Source of the DNA: Microbacterium festucae
GTDB lineage: Bacteria > Actinomycetota > Actinomycetes > Actinomycetales > Microbacteriaceae
DNA length: 64,000 nucleotides
NCBI RefSeq assembly: GCF_025421715.1
Contig: NZ_JAOEFC010000003.1
Span: forward strand, 186,001 to 250,000
Direction of reading: 5' to 3'
The translations under genes were made by a program, and so were the position numbers. How positions within the stretch are numbered: position 1 is the stretch's first letter; every line of letters starts with the position of its first letter. This document shows, one piece after another, positions 9,566 to 17,469 of the stretch. The notes beneath the pieces are model-generated. The model saw nothing but the letters and a program-made list of their open reading frames with translations, had not been told where the DNA came from and made no database searches.

Positions 9566-10253
9566 GCGGGACATGGGTTCGGGGCGCGTCCCGCGAAGCG
9601 TGAGTGCGCGCGGCGGATGCGACGGTTTGCGGGACATGGTTTCGGGGCGCGTCCCGCGAAGTGTGAGCGCGCGCGGCAACGGCGACAGATTGCGGGACAT
9701 GGCTTCGGGGTGCGTCCCGCGAATGGTGGGTGCGGACGCCAACGGTCGCGGTTTGCGGGACATGGTTTCGGGGCGCGTCCCGCGAATGGTGGGTGCGGAC
9801 GCCAACGGTTGCGGTTTGCGGGACATGGTGCCGGGGCGGGTCCCGCGATTGGTGGGTGTGGCCTGTGGATGCCGCGGTTGGCGGGACGCGGTCGGCGAAG
9901 CCCCGGCATCCGCCGATCGCGGTTGCCGCCATCGGCCAGCGCGCGGCATGAGCGCCACGTGTCACGCAGACCGCTCGAGCGGGTGTCAGATGTCGCTGTT
10001 GACGTGACATGGCCTCCGGGCATGTCCCGCGAATGGTGAGTGCGCGAAGCGGATGCGACGGTTTGAGGGACATGGTGCCGGGGCGGGTCTCACGAGTGGC
10101 GGGTGTGGACGCCAGTGGCGACCGTTTGCGGGACATGGTTGTGGAGCGGGTCCCGTCAATGGTGGGTGCGCGCGGCGGATGCGACGGTTTGCGGGACACG
10201 GTTCGTGAGCCGGGTGACCCGGGGCGCACGCGCCGGGGCGCACGCGCCGGGGC
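9566..10253. repeat. 63-bp tandem hairpin array in the nusG-rplK gap
   Basis: Units begin at 9566, 9629, 9692, 9755, 9818 and 9881, an exact 63-bp step. After a 121-bp disrupted stretch they resume at 10002, 10065, 10128 and 10191 with the same step. Most units carry an inverted repeat GCGGGAC / GTCCCGC separated by 15 nt (9566-9572 with 9588-9594 in the first), followed by a less conserved ~33-bp half that still resembles its neighbours. Units at 9692 and 9755 are nearly identical; those at 9881 and 10191 decay after their first few bases. A separate 14-bp duplication (GGGGCGCACGCGCC at 10221 and 10235) closes the array. I see no convincing gene in 9405-10392: all frames are open because of GC content, and no ribosome site or family match was recognised. 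Confidence 0.9.
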
Positions 10254-10274
10254 GCGGGAGCGCGCGGCATCCGG

Positions 10275-10280
10275 TAGACT
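10275..10280 (+). promoter_or_regulatory. Candidate -10 element for rplKA
   Basis: TAGACT preceded by GG, a good actinobacterial sigma-A -10 hexamer. It lies after the nusG terminator and repeat array and about 112 bp before rplK. No convincing -35 is visible. It would give a ~105-nt leader, long enough to carry an L1 autoregulatory site, though no specific L1 fold was assigned. Confidence 0.5.
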
Positions 10281-10392
10281 TGTCGATTGGTCCGCACTCC
10301 GGACCGAAACCCACCACATCCAGGATCCGCCTGGCACGTGGCAGCGCGCCCGCTGAGCTCCGGCACGGCGGCGCTCGACCAAAGGAAGAAGT

Positions 10393-10824
10393 ATGGCACC
10401 GAAGAAGAAGGTGACCGGCCTGATCAAGCTTCAGATCAACGCCGGTGCAGCCAACCCGGCGCCGCCGATCGGCCCCGCGCTCGGTCAGCATGGCGTCAAC
10501 ATCATGGAGTTCTGCAAGGCGTACAACGCCGCGACCGAGTCGCAGCGCGGCAACGTCATCCCCGTGGAGATCACCGTCTACGAGGACCGCAGCTTCACGT
10601 TCATCCTGAAGACCCCGCCCGCCGCGGAGCTCATCAAGAAGGCCGCCGGCGTGGCCAAGGGCTCGCAGACCCCGCACACAGTGAAGGTCGCGAAGCTCAC
10701 CAAGGACCAGGTCCGTCAGATCGCCGAGGCCAAGATGCCCGACCTGAACGCGAACGACATCGAGGCCGCCTCGCTGATCATCGCCGGCACCGCCCGTTCC
10801 ATGGGCATCACGGTCGAAGGCTGA
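10393..10824 (+). CDS. rplK: 50S ribosomal protein L11
   Basis: 143 residues, the standard length. Hallmarks are the N-terminal [17 protein letters not shown] with its proline-rich loop and the C-terminal RNA-binding half ([21 protein letters not shown]). It binds 23S rRNA at the GTPase-associated centre. ATG follows AAAGGAAGAAGT. It is cotranscribed with rplA, 13 nt downstream. Here it is separated from nusG by about 1 kb rather than a short gap. Confidence 0.98.
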
Positions 10825-10837
10825 GGGGGAGACGACA

Positions 10838-11527
10838 ATGGCTAAGTCCAAGGTTTACGAAGCAGCAGCGGCGAAGATCGACCGCGACAAGTTCTACTCG
10901 TCCACCGAGGCGGTGAACCTGGCGAAGGAGACCGGCTCGAAGAAGTTCGACTCCACCGTCGAGGTCGCCCTCAAGCTCTCGGTCGACCCGCGCAAGGCGG
11001 ACCAGATGGTCCGTGGCACGGTCATCCTGCCCCACGGCACCGGCAAGACCGCCCGCGTCATCGTCTTCGCGACGGGCCCGGCCGCTGAGGCCGCCATCGC
11101 CGCGGGCGCCGACGAGGTCGGCGGCGCCGAGCTCATCGAGAAGGTCGCCGCCGGCTGGACCGCGTTCGACGCGGCCGTCTCGACGCCCGAGCTCATGGGC
11201 CAGGTCGGTCGCCTCGGCAAGGTGCTGGGTCCCCGTGGCCTCATGCCCAACCCGAAGACCGGCACCGTGACCCCCAACGCGGCCAAGGCCGTCGAGGAGA
11301 TCAAGGGCGGCAAGATCGAGTTCCGCGTCGACAAGCACGCCAACGTGCACTTCGTCGTCGGCAAGGCCTCGTTCACGGCCGAGCAGCTCGACGAGAACTT
11401 CAAGGCCGCGCTCGAAGAGATCGTGCGTCTGAAGCCCTCGAGCTCGAAGGGCCGTTACATCCAGAAGGGCGCCGTGTCGACCACGTTCGGCCCCGGCATC
11501 CCGCTGGACGTCAACGCTCTCGCCTGA
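10838..11527 (+). CDS. rplA: 50S ribosomal protein L1
   Basis: 229 residues, full length. Conserved features include [15 protein letters not shown] and the signature [20 protein letters not shown], followed by KTGTVT. It forms the L1 stalk and in many bacteria represses its own operon by binding the mRNA leader. ATG follows GAGGGGGAG. A clear terminator (11543-11572) closes the operon, so rplJ-rplL are not cotranscribed here. Confidence 0.98.
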   Translation: MAKSKVYEAAAAKIDRDKFYSSTEAVNLAKETGSKKFDSTVEVALKLSVDPRKADQMVRGTVILPHGTGKTARVIVFATGPAAEAAIAAGADEVGGAELIEKVAAGWTAFDAAVSTPELMGQVGRLGKVLGPRGLMPNPKTGTVTPNAAKAVEEIKGGKIEFRVDKHANVHFVVGKASFTAEQLDENFKAALEEIVRLKPSSSKGRYIQKGAVSTTFGPGIPLDVNALA

Positions 11528-11542
11528 TCGCGCTGAGACAGC

Positions 11543-11572
11543 AAGGGGCTCCACCTTCGGGTGGGGCCCCTT
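11543..11572 (+). terminator. Terminator after rplA
   Basis: A 13-bp stem starting AAGGGGCTCCACC, with a TTCG tetraloop and one G-T wobble, ends 45 nt after the rplA stop. It marks the end of the rplK-rplA unit. Confidence 0.88.
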
Positions 11573-11603
11573 CGTCGTCTCAGCCGCGCGGTAGCGTCGG
11601 ATC

Positions 11604-12641
11604 ATGACCGTGCAGCGCGCCCTCGGCATCGACGTCCCCCTCGTGCTCGGACCGTTCGGCGGGCTCTCCTCGGTGGGGCTGGCCGCCGCCGTGTCGGATG
11701 CCGGAGGCCTGGGCTCCTACGGCCTGTACGGGTACGACCCCGACCGCATCACCGCGACCATCGCCGCCCTGCGCCAGGCCACGACCCGGCCGTTCGCCGT
11801 GAACCTGTGGCTGCCGACGGGCGATGAGGTCACCCCCGACGCCGTGGATGTGACCGCCGCCGCCGCGACCGCCCAGCCCCTCTTCGACGCGGTCGGGGCG
11901 ACGGTTCCCGCGCTGCCCGACCGGTTCCTCCCCGACATCGACGCGCAGCTGGATGCCGTGCTGAGCGCGGCCCCGCCCGTGCTGAGCGTCGTCTACGGCG
12001 TGCCCTCGGCGCGGCTGCGTGCGCAGACCGCCGACCGCGGCATCCGGCTGGTCGGCACAGCCACCAGCGTCGCCGAGGCGCGGGCGCTGGACGAGGCCGG
12101 CGTGGATGCGATCGTCGCCTCGGGCGCCGAGGCCGCCGGGCACCGCGTGTCATTCCTCGCGCGCGCCGAGGACTCGCTCGTGGGCACGATGGCCCTCGTG
12201 CCGCAGGTGGTCGACGCCGTGACGGCCCCGGTGATCGCCGCGGGCGGTATCGCCGACCGGCGCGGTGTGGCCGCTGCCTTCGCCCTCGGCGCCACCGGTG
12301 TGCAGGTCGGCACCGCGTTTCTGCGCACCCGGCAGTCGGCGGCGCCGGCCGGTCACCGCGCGGCCATCGCCGCCGCCGGCGACACCGACACCGTGCTCAC
12401 CCGGGTGATGAGCGGACGCCTGGCCCGCGGCATCCCCAACGAGGCGACGCGCACCCTCGGCGCCGGTGCGAGGCTGCCCTTCCCCGCGCAGAACTGGCTC
12501 ACCGGCCGCTTCCGCGCCGCCGCGGCCGCGCAGGACCGTGCGGAGTACCTCTCGCTGTGGGCCGGGCAGGCCGCGGCACTGGCGCGATGGGACGACGCGG
12601 CCGACGTGTTCGCCGAGCTGGCCGCCGGGCTGCCGCGCTGA
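11604..12641 (+). CDS. Nitronate monooxygenase (2-nitropropane dioxygenase family)
   Basis: 345 residues, a TIM-barrel FMN enzyme. The N-terminal PLVLGPFGGLSSVGLAAAV, the catalytic-histidine motif ASGAEAAGH near residue 175, and the phosphate-binding AGGIADRRGVAAAFALGATG with VQVGTAFL are family hallmarks. It oxidises nitroalkanes or the natural toxin propionate-3-nitronate, giving detoxification; the true substrate is not known. TAGCGT lies exactly 6 nt before the ATG, indicating a leaderless transcript. Confidence 0.88.
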   Translation: MTVQRALGIDVPLVLGPFGGLSSVGLAAAVSDAGGLGSYGLYGYDPDRITATIAALRQATTRPFAVNLWLPTGDEVTPDAVDVTAAAATAQPLFDAVGATVPALPDRFLPDIDAQLDAVLSAAPPVLSVVYGVPSARLRAQTADRGIRLVGTATSVAEARALDEAGVDAIVASGAEAAGHRVSFLARAEDSLVGTMALVPQVVDAVTAPVIAAGGIADRRGVAAAFALGATGVQVGTAFLRTRQSAAPAGHRAAIAAAGDTDTVLTRVMSGRLARGIPNEATRTLGAGARLPFPAQNWLTGRFRAAAAAQDRAEYLSLWAGQAAALARWDDAADVFAELAAGLPR

Positions 12642-12668
12642 CGGCGGGCCGACGGGAGCGGGGGCGCC

Positions 12669-12944
12669 TCAGCCGTCGCGGCGCACGTCGAACCCGGTGC
12701 CGCCCGCCGCAGGGATGTCGGTGACCTCGGCGCCGGTGACCCGGCCGCCCCGCGGCCCCTGCGACATCCACGCCAGCACGGCCTCGACCTGCGCCGGGGC
12801 GCCCTCGACCTCGGCCTCGACGCGGCCGTCGCGCAGGTTCCGCACCCAGCCCGCCACGCCCTCGCGCTCGGCGACCGTCCGCATCGTGTACCGGTAGCCG
12901 ACCCCCTGCACGTCGCCGTCGACGATCACATGCACGCGTTTCAT
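12669..12944 (-). CDS. acyP: Acylphosphatase
   Basis: 91 residues, standard length. The catalytic signature VQGVGYRY supplies the phosphate-loop arginine, and WVRNLRDGRVEAEVEG supplies the conserved asparagine. It hydrolyses acyl phosphates in the cytosol. It is divergent from the DUF1801 gene across 45 bp. CAGGAT lies 6 nt before both divergent ATGs, so each gene seems to have its own leaderless promoter. Confidence 0.95.
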   Translation of the reverse strand: MKRVHVIVDGDVQGVGYRYTMRTVAEREGVAGWVRNLRDGRVEAEVEGAPAQVEAVLAWMSQGPRGGRVTGAEVTDIPAAGGTGFDVRRDG

Positions 12945-12989
12945 GACTCCATCCTGTCGTGGCCGCGGCGCAGATGACAGGATGCCGCC

Positions 12990-13334
12990 ATGGGAACCAT
13001 CGACGACTACCTCGCCGGGCTCGACGAGACCGACGCCGCGATCATCGCCCGCGTGTACCGTGTGGCCACCGAGGTCGTGCCCGAAGCCGAGCAGGGCCTC
13101 GGCTACGGCATGCCGGCCCTCGTCTATCGCGGCTCGTCGCTGCTGTCGGTCATGCGCGCCAAGAAGCACTTCGGCGTGTACCCGTTCAGCCCCGCCGCCG
13201 TCGCCGAGGTGGTGCCGCTGCTGCACGGCTTCGACCACGCCAAGGGCACCATCCGCTTCACCGCCGACGCGGTGCTGCCGGACGACGTCGTGCGCCGCCT
13301 GGTCGCCGCGCGCCGCGCGCAGATCGACGGCTGA
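12990..13334 (+). CDS. DUF1801 / YdhG-like small protein
   Basis: 114 residues. GLGYGMPALVYRG and MRAKKHFGVYPFSP are typical of the DUF1801 (YdhG/YjhG-like) family, which has a frataxin-like fold and is sometimes annotated as an iron chaperone. Function is not established for this subgroup. It starts with a leaderless-type CAGGAT-N6-ATG and converges on lysE with a 10-nt gap. Confidence 0.82.
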   Translation: MGTIDDYLAGLDETDAAIIARVYRVATEVVPEAEQGLGYGMPALVYRGSSLLSVMRAKKHFGVYPFSPAAVAEVVPLLHGFDHAKGTIRFTADAVLPDDVVRRLVAARRAQIDG

Positions 13335-13344
13335 CCCGCCGGCC

Positions 13345-13986
13345 TCAGCCGGGCAGCACCAGGCCGACGCCGAGCGCGATCATCACGACGGCGATCACTC
13401 CGTCGAGGATGCGCCACGCCCGCGGGGTGGCCAGCACTCGCCCGAGGTACCGCGCGCCGAAGGCCAGCCCCGAGAACCAGGCAGCGCTCGCGATCACCGC
13501 CCCGGCGGCGAACCACCAGCGCTCCGCCCCGTAGGTGCTGGCCACCCCGCCCAGCAGGAACACCGTGTCGAGGTAGACGTGCGGGTTCAGCCACGTCAGC
13601 GCGAGGCAGGTGAGCAGCGTCGGCGCCAGCGCGGTGCGCGTGAGGGTCGAAGCGGGCCCGCCCTCACCCCGCGTCGGGGTGTCGGCTGCCAGGGCGGCGC
13701 CGCTCGGGCGCAGCGCCCGACGGGCCGCGAGCAGGCCGTAGCCGACCAGGAACACGCATCCCGCCCACCGCACCGCCACCAGCAGCCACGGCACCGCGTG
13801 CACCACCAGGCCCACCCCCGACACGCCCAGCACGATGAGCACCGCGTCGCTGGCCGCGCACACCGCCGCCACCGCCGCCGCGTGCTCGCGGCGCACGCCC
13901 TGGCGCAGCACGAAGAGATTCTGCGCGCCGATGGCGATGATGAGCGAGAGGCCGAGTCCGAGACCGGCCAGTGCAGCGGTGATCAC
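13345..13986 (-). CDS. lysE: LysE/ArgO-family amino acid exporter
   Basis: 213 residues with about six membrane helices. The N-terminal GLGLGLSLIIAIGAQNLFVL and the TWLNPHVYLDTVFLLG segment are diagnostic of LysE, which exports lysine and arginine. GTG at 13986 was chosen because TACCGT lies 6 nt upstream, matching the leaderless pattern of its neighbours; an upstream ATG would lack a ribosome site. It is divergent from the LysG regulator, as in Corynebacterium. Confidence 0.92.
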   Translation of the reverse strand: MITAALAGLGLGLSLIIAIGAQNLFVLRQGVRREHAAAVAAVCAASDAVLIVLGVSGVGLVVHAVPWLLVAVRWAGCVFLVGYGLLAARRALRPSGAALAADTPTRGEGGPASTLTRTALAPTLLTCLALTWLNPHVYLDTVFLLGGVASTYGAERWWFAAGAVIASAAWFSGLAFGARYLGRVLATPRAWRILDGVIAVVMIALGVGLVLPG

Positions 13987-14054
13987 ACGACGACGGTACG
14001 GTCGGCGTTCCCCTAAGGCCAGTTCAGGTTTCTTCCGCACCCTAAGCTGTGCTC

Positions 14055-14978
14055 ATGACGCGCCTGCCGGCCGACCTCGTCGCCACCCTCGCCGCCGTCG
14101 TCGACGAGGGATCGCTGGAGGCCGCGTCGCATCGGCTGCACATCACCGCGTCGGCGGTGAGCCAGCGCCTGCGCGCGCTCGAGCAGGCGGTCGGCCGCGT
14201 GCTGCTGGTGCGCTCGAAGCCGGTGCGCCCCACCGACGCCGCGCTGCCGATCCTGCGCTACGCCCGCCAGCTCGCGCTGCTCGAACACGACGCCCTCGAC
14301 GGCCTCGGCATCGGGGTGGGCGGTGCCGAGGGTGCGGATGCCGCGGCGGCGGCCGCGACGCGCGTGTCGGTGCCCCTGGCCGTCAACGCCGACTCGCTGG
14401 CGACCTGGTTCCTGGCGCCGTTGGCGCGCGCCGCCCGCCGGCATCCGGTCGTGTTCGACCTGCATCGCGACGACCAGGACTTCACGGCGGGACTGCTCGA
14501 ATCGGGCACCGTGATGGGTGCGGTCACCTCGCGCGCCGACGCGGTGGCCGGGTGCCGGGCGAGCCCGCTCGGCGTGCTGCGCTACGAGGCGGTGGCCACG
14601 CCCGAGGTGATGGCCACGTGGTTCGCGGGCGGCGTCGACCCGGCTGCGCTGGCCGCAGCCCCGCTGATCGACTTCGACCGGCGCGACGATCTGCAGACGC
14701 GCTGGCTGCGCGCGCAGGGCGCCGACCCGGCGGCGCCCCCGCGTCACCGGGTGCCGGCCTCGCACGACTTCGCCGCCGCCGTCGAGGCCGGCCTCGGCTG
14801 GGCGCTGCTGCCGCGCCTGCAGTCGGCGGCGGCGCTGGCCAGTGGAGCGCTCGTGCCGCTGGGCGGTGCGCCGGTGGACGTGGCGCTGTACTGGCAGCAG
14901 TGGAACCTGCGCTCGCCGCTGCTGGATGCCGTCGCCGACGAGATCATCGCCGAGGGGCGGCGGGTGCTCGAGGGGTGA
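14055..14978 (+). CDS. lysG: LysG/ArgP-type LysR-family regulator of lysE
   Basis: 307 residues. The N-terminal helix-turn-helix reads GSLEAASHRLHITASAVSQR. The effector domain follows, with the family patterns VPLAVNADSLATWFL and HRVPASHDFAAAVEAGLGWA. LysG/ArgP senses basic amino acids and switches on the divergent exporter. ATG at 14055 has TAAGCT 6 nt upstream (leaderless). The 68-bp divergent region must hold both promoters and the LysG site. Its stop abuts the stop of the next gene. Confidence 0.92.
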   Translation: MTRLPADLVATLAAVVDEGSLEAASHRLHITASAVSQRLRALEQAVGRVLLVRSKPVRPTDAALPILRYARQLALLEHDALDGLGIGVGGAEGADAAAAAATRVSVPLAVNADSLATWFLAPLARAARRHPVVFDLHRDDQDFTAGLLESGTVMGAVTSRADAVAGCRASPLGVLRYEAVATPEVMATWFAGGVDPAALAAAPLIDFDRRDDLQTRWLRAQGADPAAPPRHRVPASHDFAAAVEAGLGWALLPRLQSAAALASGALVPLGGAPVDVALYWQQWNLRSPLLDAVADEIIAEGRRVLEG

Positions 14979-16010
14979 TCAGCCCTCGGCCACCCGCAGC
15001 ACGATCTTGCCGCGGGCGTGGCCGCGCTCGATCTCGCGGTGGGCCTCGGCGGCGTCGGAGAGCTCGAACACCCGGTCGACGAACACCTGGATGGCGCCCG
15101 AGTCGAGGAGGCGGGCGAGCGTGGCGAGCACGCCGCCGTCGGGCACCACCTTGTACGACGTGGCGCGCACGCCGGCCGCGGCGGCCGCCTCGGCGTAGTC
15201 GGGCCAGGCCCCCGACGGGACCATGATGTACAGCCCGCCCGGGCGCAGCACGCCGAGCGAACGGGTGCCGGTGTCGTCGTGCACGTTGCCGACGAGGTCG
15301 ATCACGACGTCGACGTCGCTGACGATGTCTTCGAAGCGGGTCGTCGCGTAGTCGATGGTCACCTGCGCGCCGAGCTCGCGCAGCCACGGCAGGTTGCGCT
15401 CCGACCCGGTGGCCACCACGTGCGCGCCGAAGTAGGCGGCCAGCTGCACCGCGAAGTGCCCCACCCCGCCCGAGCCCGCGTGGATGAGCACGCGCTGGCC
15501 CTCGTGGGCGTGGGCGGTCTCGACCACCAGGCCCCACGCCGTCAGCGCCGCCAGCGGCACCCCGGCGGCCTCGACGTGCGAGAGGGTCGCGGGCTTGCGC
15601 GCGACCGAGAGCGAGGGCACCACGGCGAACTCGGCATACGACCCGCCGGTGCGGGGGAAGGGGAGCATGCCGAACACCTCGGTGCCCGGCGGCAGCGGAT
15701 GCGCCTCGTAGGGGGTGGAGATCACGACGCCGCTGAAGTCGAAGCCGGGGGTGGCGGGGTAGGCGGCGATCGCGCCCGAGACGCCGCGGCCGGCGCGCGT
15801 CTTGGCGTCGATGGGATTGGTGCCCGCCGCCACGATGCGCACGAGCAGTTCGCTCATCACCGGCTGCGGCACCGGCGTGCTGGCCTCGTGCAGCACGCCC
15901 GGATCGCCCGGGGCGTCGAAGACGATGGCGCGCATGTCGGCGGGCGGTTCGGAGACGGGCAGGAGTGTGGCACCCTCGCGGGGTGCGGTGCGCAGCGGCC
16001 GGAATCTCAT
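14979..16010 (-). CDS. Zinc-independent quinone-oxidoreductase-type MDR enzyme (NADP-dependent)
   Basis: 343 residues. It is a medium-chain dehydrogenase/reductase without the structural-zinc cysteines: GTNPIDAKTRAGRG and PGFDFSGVV in the GroES-like half, VLIHAGSGGVGHFAVQLA (nucleotide-binding GxGGVG) in the Rossmann half, and GHARGKIVLRV at the end. Such enzymes reduce quinones or enones using NADPH. ATG at 16010 was chosen because GAAGGGAG lies 6 nt upstream. A palindrome at 16083-16100 upstream may be a regulator site. Confidence 0.86.
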   Translation of the reverse strand: MRFRPLRTAPREGATLLPVSEPPADMRAIVFDAPGDPGVLHEASTPVPQPVMSELLVRIVAAGTNPIDAKTRAGRGVSGAIAAYPATPGFDFSGVVISTPYEAHPLPPGTEVFGMLPFPRTGGSYAEFAVVPSLSVARKPATLSHVEAAGVPLAALTAWGLVVETAHAHEGQRVLIHAGSGGVGHFAVQLAAYFGAHVVATGSERNLPWLRELGAQVTIDYATTRFEDIVSDVDVVIDLVGNVHDDTGTRSLGVLRPGGLYIMVPSGAWPDYAEAAAAAGVRATSYKVVPDGGVLATLARLLDSGAIQVFVDRVFELSDAAEAHREIERGHARGKIVLRVAEG

Positions 16011-16082
16011 CGGTCGCTCCCTTCGCGTGCGTGTCGACATCGGCAGCACTCGTTGCTGATGAGGCCAGTCAACCCTGCGATT

Positions 16083-16100
16083 GTGTCGTACGTGTGACAC
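16083..16100. promoter_or_regulatory. Imperfect 18-bp palindrome upstream of the oxidoreductase
   Basis: GTGTC (16083-16087) mirrors GACAC (16096-16100), with 7 of 9 half-site positions symmetric. It lies 73 bp upstream of the oxidoreductase ATG in an otherwise featureless 157-bp gap. It looks like a TetR- or HxlR-type operator, but no such regulator is adjacent. Confidence 0.4.
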
Positions 16101-16167
16101 GGCGGTCACTATGCCGCTACGTCGCCGTCACCGCGTCGCACCGCCCCCTGTGGGGCACCGTGGGGCC

Positions 16168-17358
16168 TCACCCGCGAGCGGTGCGCGCCTCGACGGCCGC
16201 GGGGGAGAGCACGAGCTGGGTGACCATGATGGCCGCCCCCAGCACGCCCGCCGTCGACCCGGCACGCGACTGCACGATGCCCAGATGCTGGGTGGCGAGC
16301 GGAATCGAACGCCGGTAGACCACCTCGCGCACACCTGCCAGCAGGTGCTCTCCGGCGCGCGAGATGCTGCCGCCGATGACGATGATCGACGGGTTGAGCA
16401 GGTTCACTACCGTCGCCAGCACTTCGCCCACCTCCCGCCCCGCCTGGCGGGTGGCGGCGATGGCGGCGGCGTTGCCGGCGCGCACGAGCTCGACCACCTC
16501 GGTGCTGCCGGCCGCGTCGATGCCCTGGGCGCGCAGCTCGGCGGCGATCGCGGTGCCGCTGGCGACCGCCTCGAGGTCGCGCTCGTCTTCGGGCGGCCGG
16601 GGGGAGTCGCGGCTGTAGGGCACCTGCACGTGTCCCATGTCGCCCGCCGAGCCCTGCGCGCCGCGCTGCAGGGCGCCGCCCGAGATGATGCCCGAGCCGA
16701 TGCCGGTGGACACCTTCACGAAGACGAGATCGTCCACGGCGGGCCAGCTGAGCGCCTGCTCGCCGAGGGCGAGGATGTTGACATCGTTGTCGACGAGCAC
16801 CGGCACATCGCACAGCCGCTGCACGTGGCCGGGGATGTCGAAGCGGTCCCACCCCGGCATGATGGGCGGGTTGGTGGGCCGGCCGGTCTCGTGCTCGACG
16901 GGGCCGGGCACGCCGATGCCGATGCCGACCAGTCGATCGGCGCCCCCGTCGGCCGACTCGAGCAGGCTCAGCCCCTCGGCGATCACGGCATCCAGCACGA
17001 CCTCGGGACCCTCGGCGATGTCTTGCGTGCGCGTGCGGGTGGCCAGCAGATGCCCGGCGAGGTCGGCGACGGCGACGGTGGCGTGCGTGGCACCGAGGTC
17101 GATGGCGAGGATGACCCCCGCCCGCGGGTTGAAGGCGATGCGGGCCGGCGGGCGGCCCCCGGTGGAGGCGGCCTCGCCGGCGGGGGCGACGAGCTCGGCG
17201 GCCAGCAGCGCGTCGACGCGCGTGGAGACGGTGGAGCGGGCGAGCCCGGTGATCGCGGCCAGTTCGGCTTTGGTGCGTGCGGTGCCGTCGCGCAGGATCT
17301 GGAAGATCTCCCCGGCGCCGGGGGTGGGCGCACCGGCGGTGCGGACGACGTCGACCAT
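16168..17358 (-). CDS. ROK-family transcriptional repressor
   Basis: 396 residues. An N-terminal winged helix (AELAAITGLARSTVSTRVDAL, about residues 33-53) is followed by a ROK ATPase fold with LAIDLGATHATVAVADLAG (phosphate loop), GIGIGVPGPVE, VLVDNDVN and VSTGIGSGII. The usual zinc cluster CxCGxxGCxE after GDMGH is absent: that stretch reads VPYSRDSPRPPEDERDLEAV with no cysteine. It is divergent from a sugar-transport operon with a perfect 8-bp inverted repeat between them, so it most likely represses that operon and senses its sugar. ATG is at 17358. Confidence 0.9.
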   Translation of the reverse strand: MVDVVRTAGAPTPGAGEIFQILRDGTARTKAELAAITGLARSTVSTRVDALLAAELVAPAGEAASTGGRPPARIAFNPRAGVILAIDLGATHATVAVADLAGHLLATRTRTQDIAEGPEVVLDAVIAEGLSLLESADGGADRLVGIGIGVPGPVEHETGRPTNPPIMPGWDRFDIPGHVQRLCDVPVLVDNDVNILALGEQALSWPAVDDLVFVKVSTGIGSGIISGGALQRGAQGSAGDMGHVQVPYSRDSPRPPEDERDLEAVASGTAIAAELRAQGIDAAGSTEVVELVRAGNAAAIAATRQAGREVGEVLATVVNLLNPSIIVIGGSISRAGEHLLAGVREVVYRRSIPLATQHLGIVQSRAGSTAGVLGAAIMVTQLVLSPAAVEARTARG

Positions 17359-17416
17359 GCGGTCAGTCAACCACAACGGTGATCGTGGGCAACCAACTTC
17401 GTCACGATTTGCAAAC

Positions 17417-17444
17417 GACTTTTGACAGACCTCTAGCAAAAGTC
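17417..17444. promoter_or_regulatory. Perfect inverted repeat, candidate ROK operator
   Basis: GACTTTTG (17417-17424) and CAAAAGTC (17437-17444) are exact reverse complements with a 12-bp spacer, in the 111-bp region between the ROK gene and the sugar operon. A TTGACA hexamer (17422-17427) overlaps the left arm. A leaderless-type -10, CATCAT, sits 6 nt before the downstream ATG. Long A/T arms are typical of ROK repressor sites. Confidence 0.72.
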
Positions 17445-17469
17445 ATCGCGGCCGTGTCATCATCGCCGC

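Noticed and set aside
9436..10023. Open frames with 21-residue repeats on both strands across the array
   Set aside because: A 63-bp repeat gives 21-residue periodicity in every frame, and high GC keeps all frames open. No ribosome site, no consistent codon pattern, no recognised domain.
9566..10253. Possible CRISPR array (about 30-bp palindromic repeat plus about 33-bp spacer)
   Set aside because: The spacer positions are also similar from unit to unit, the repeats vary, and no cas genes are present. It is a tandem repeat with a 63-bp unit.
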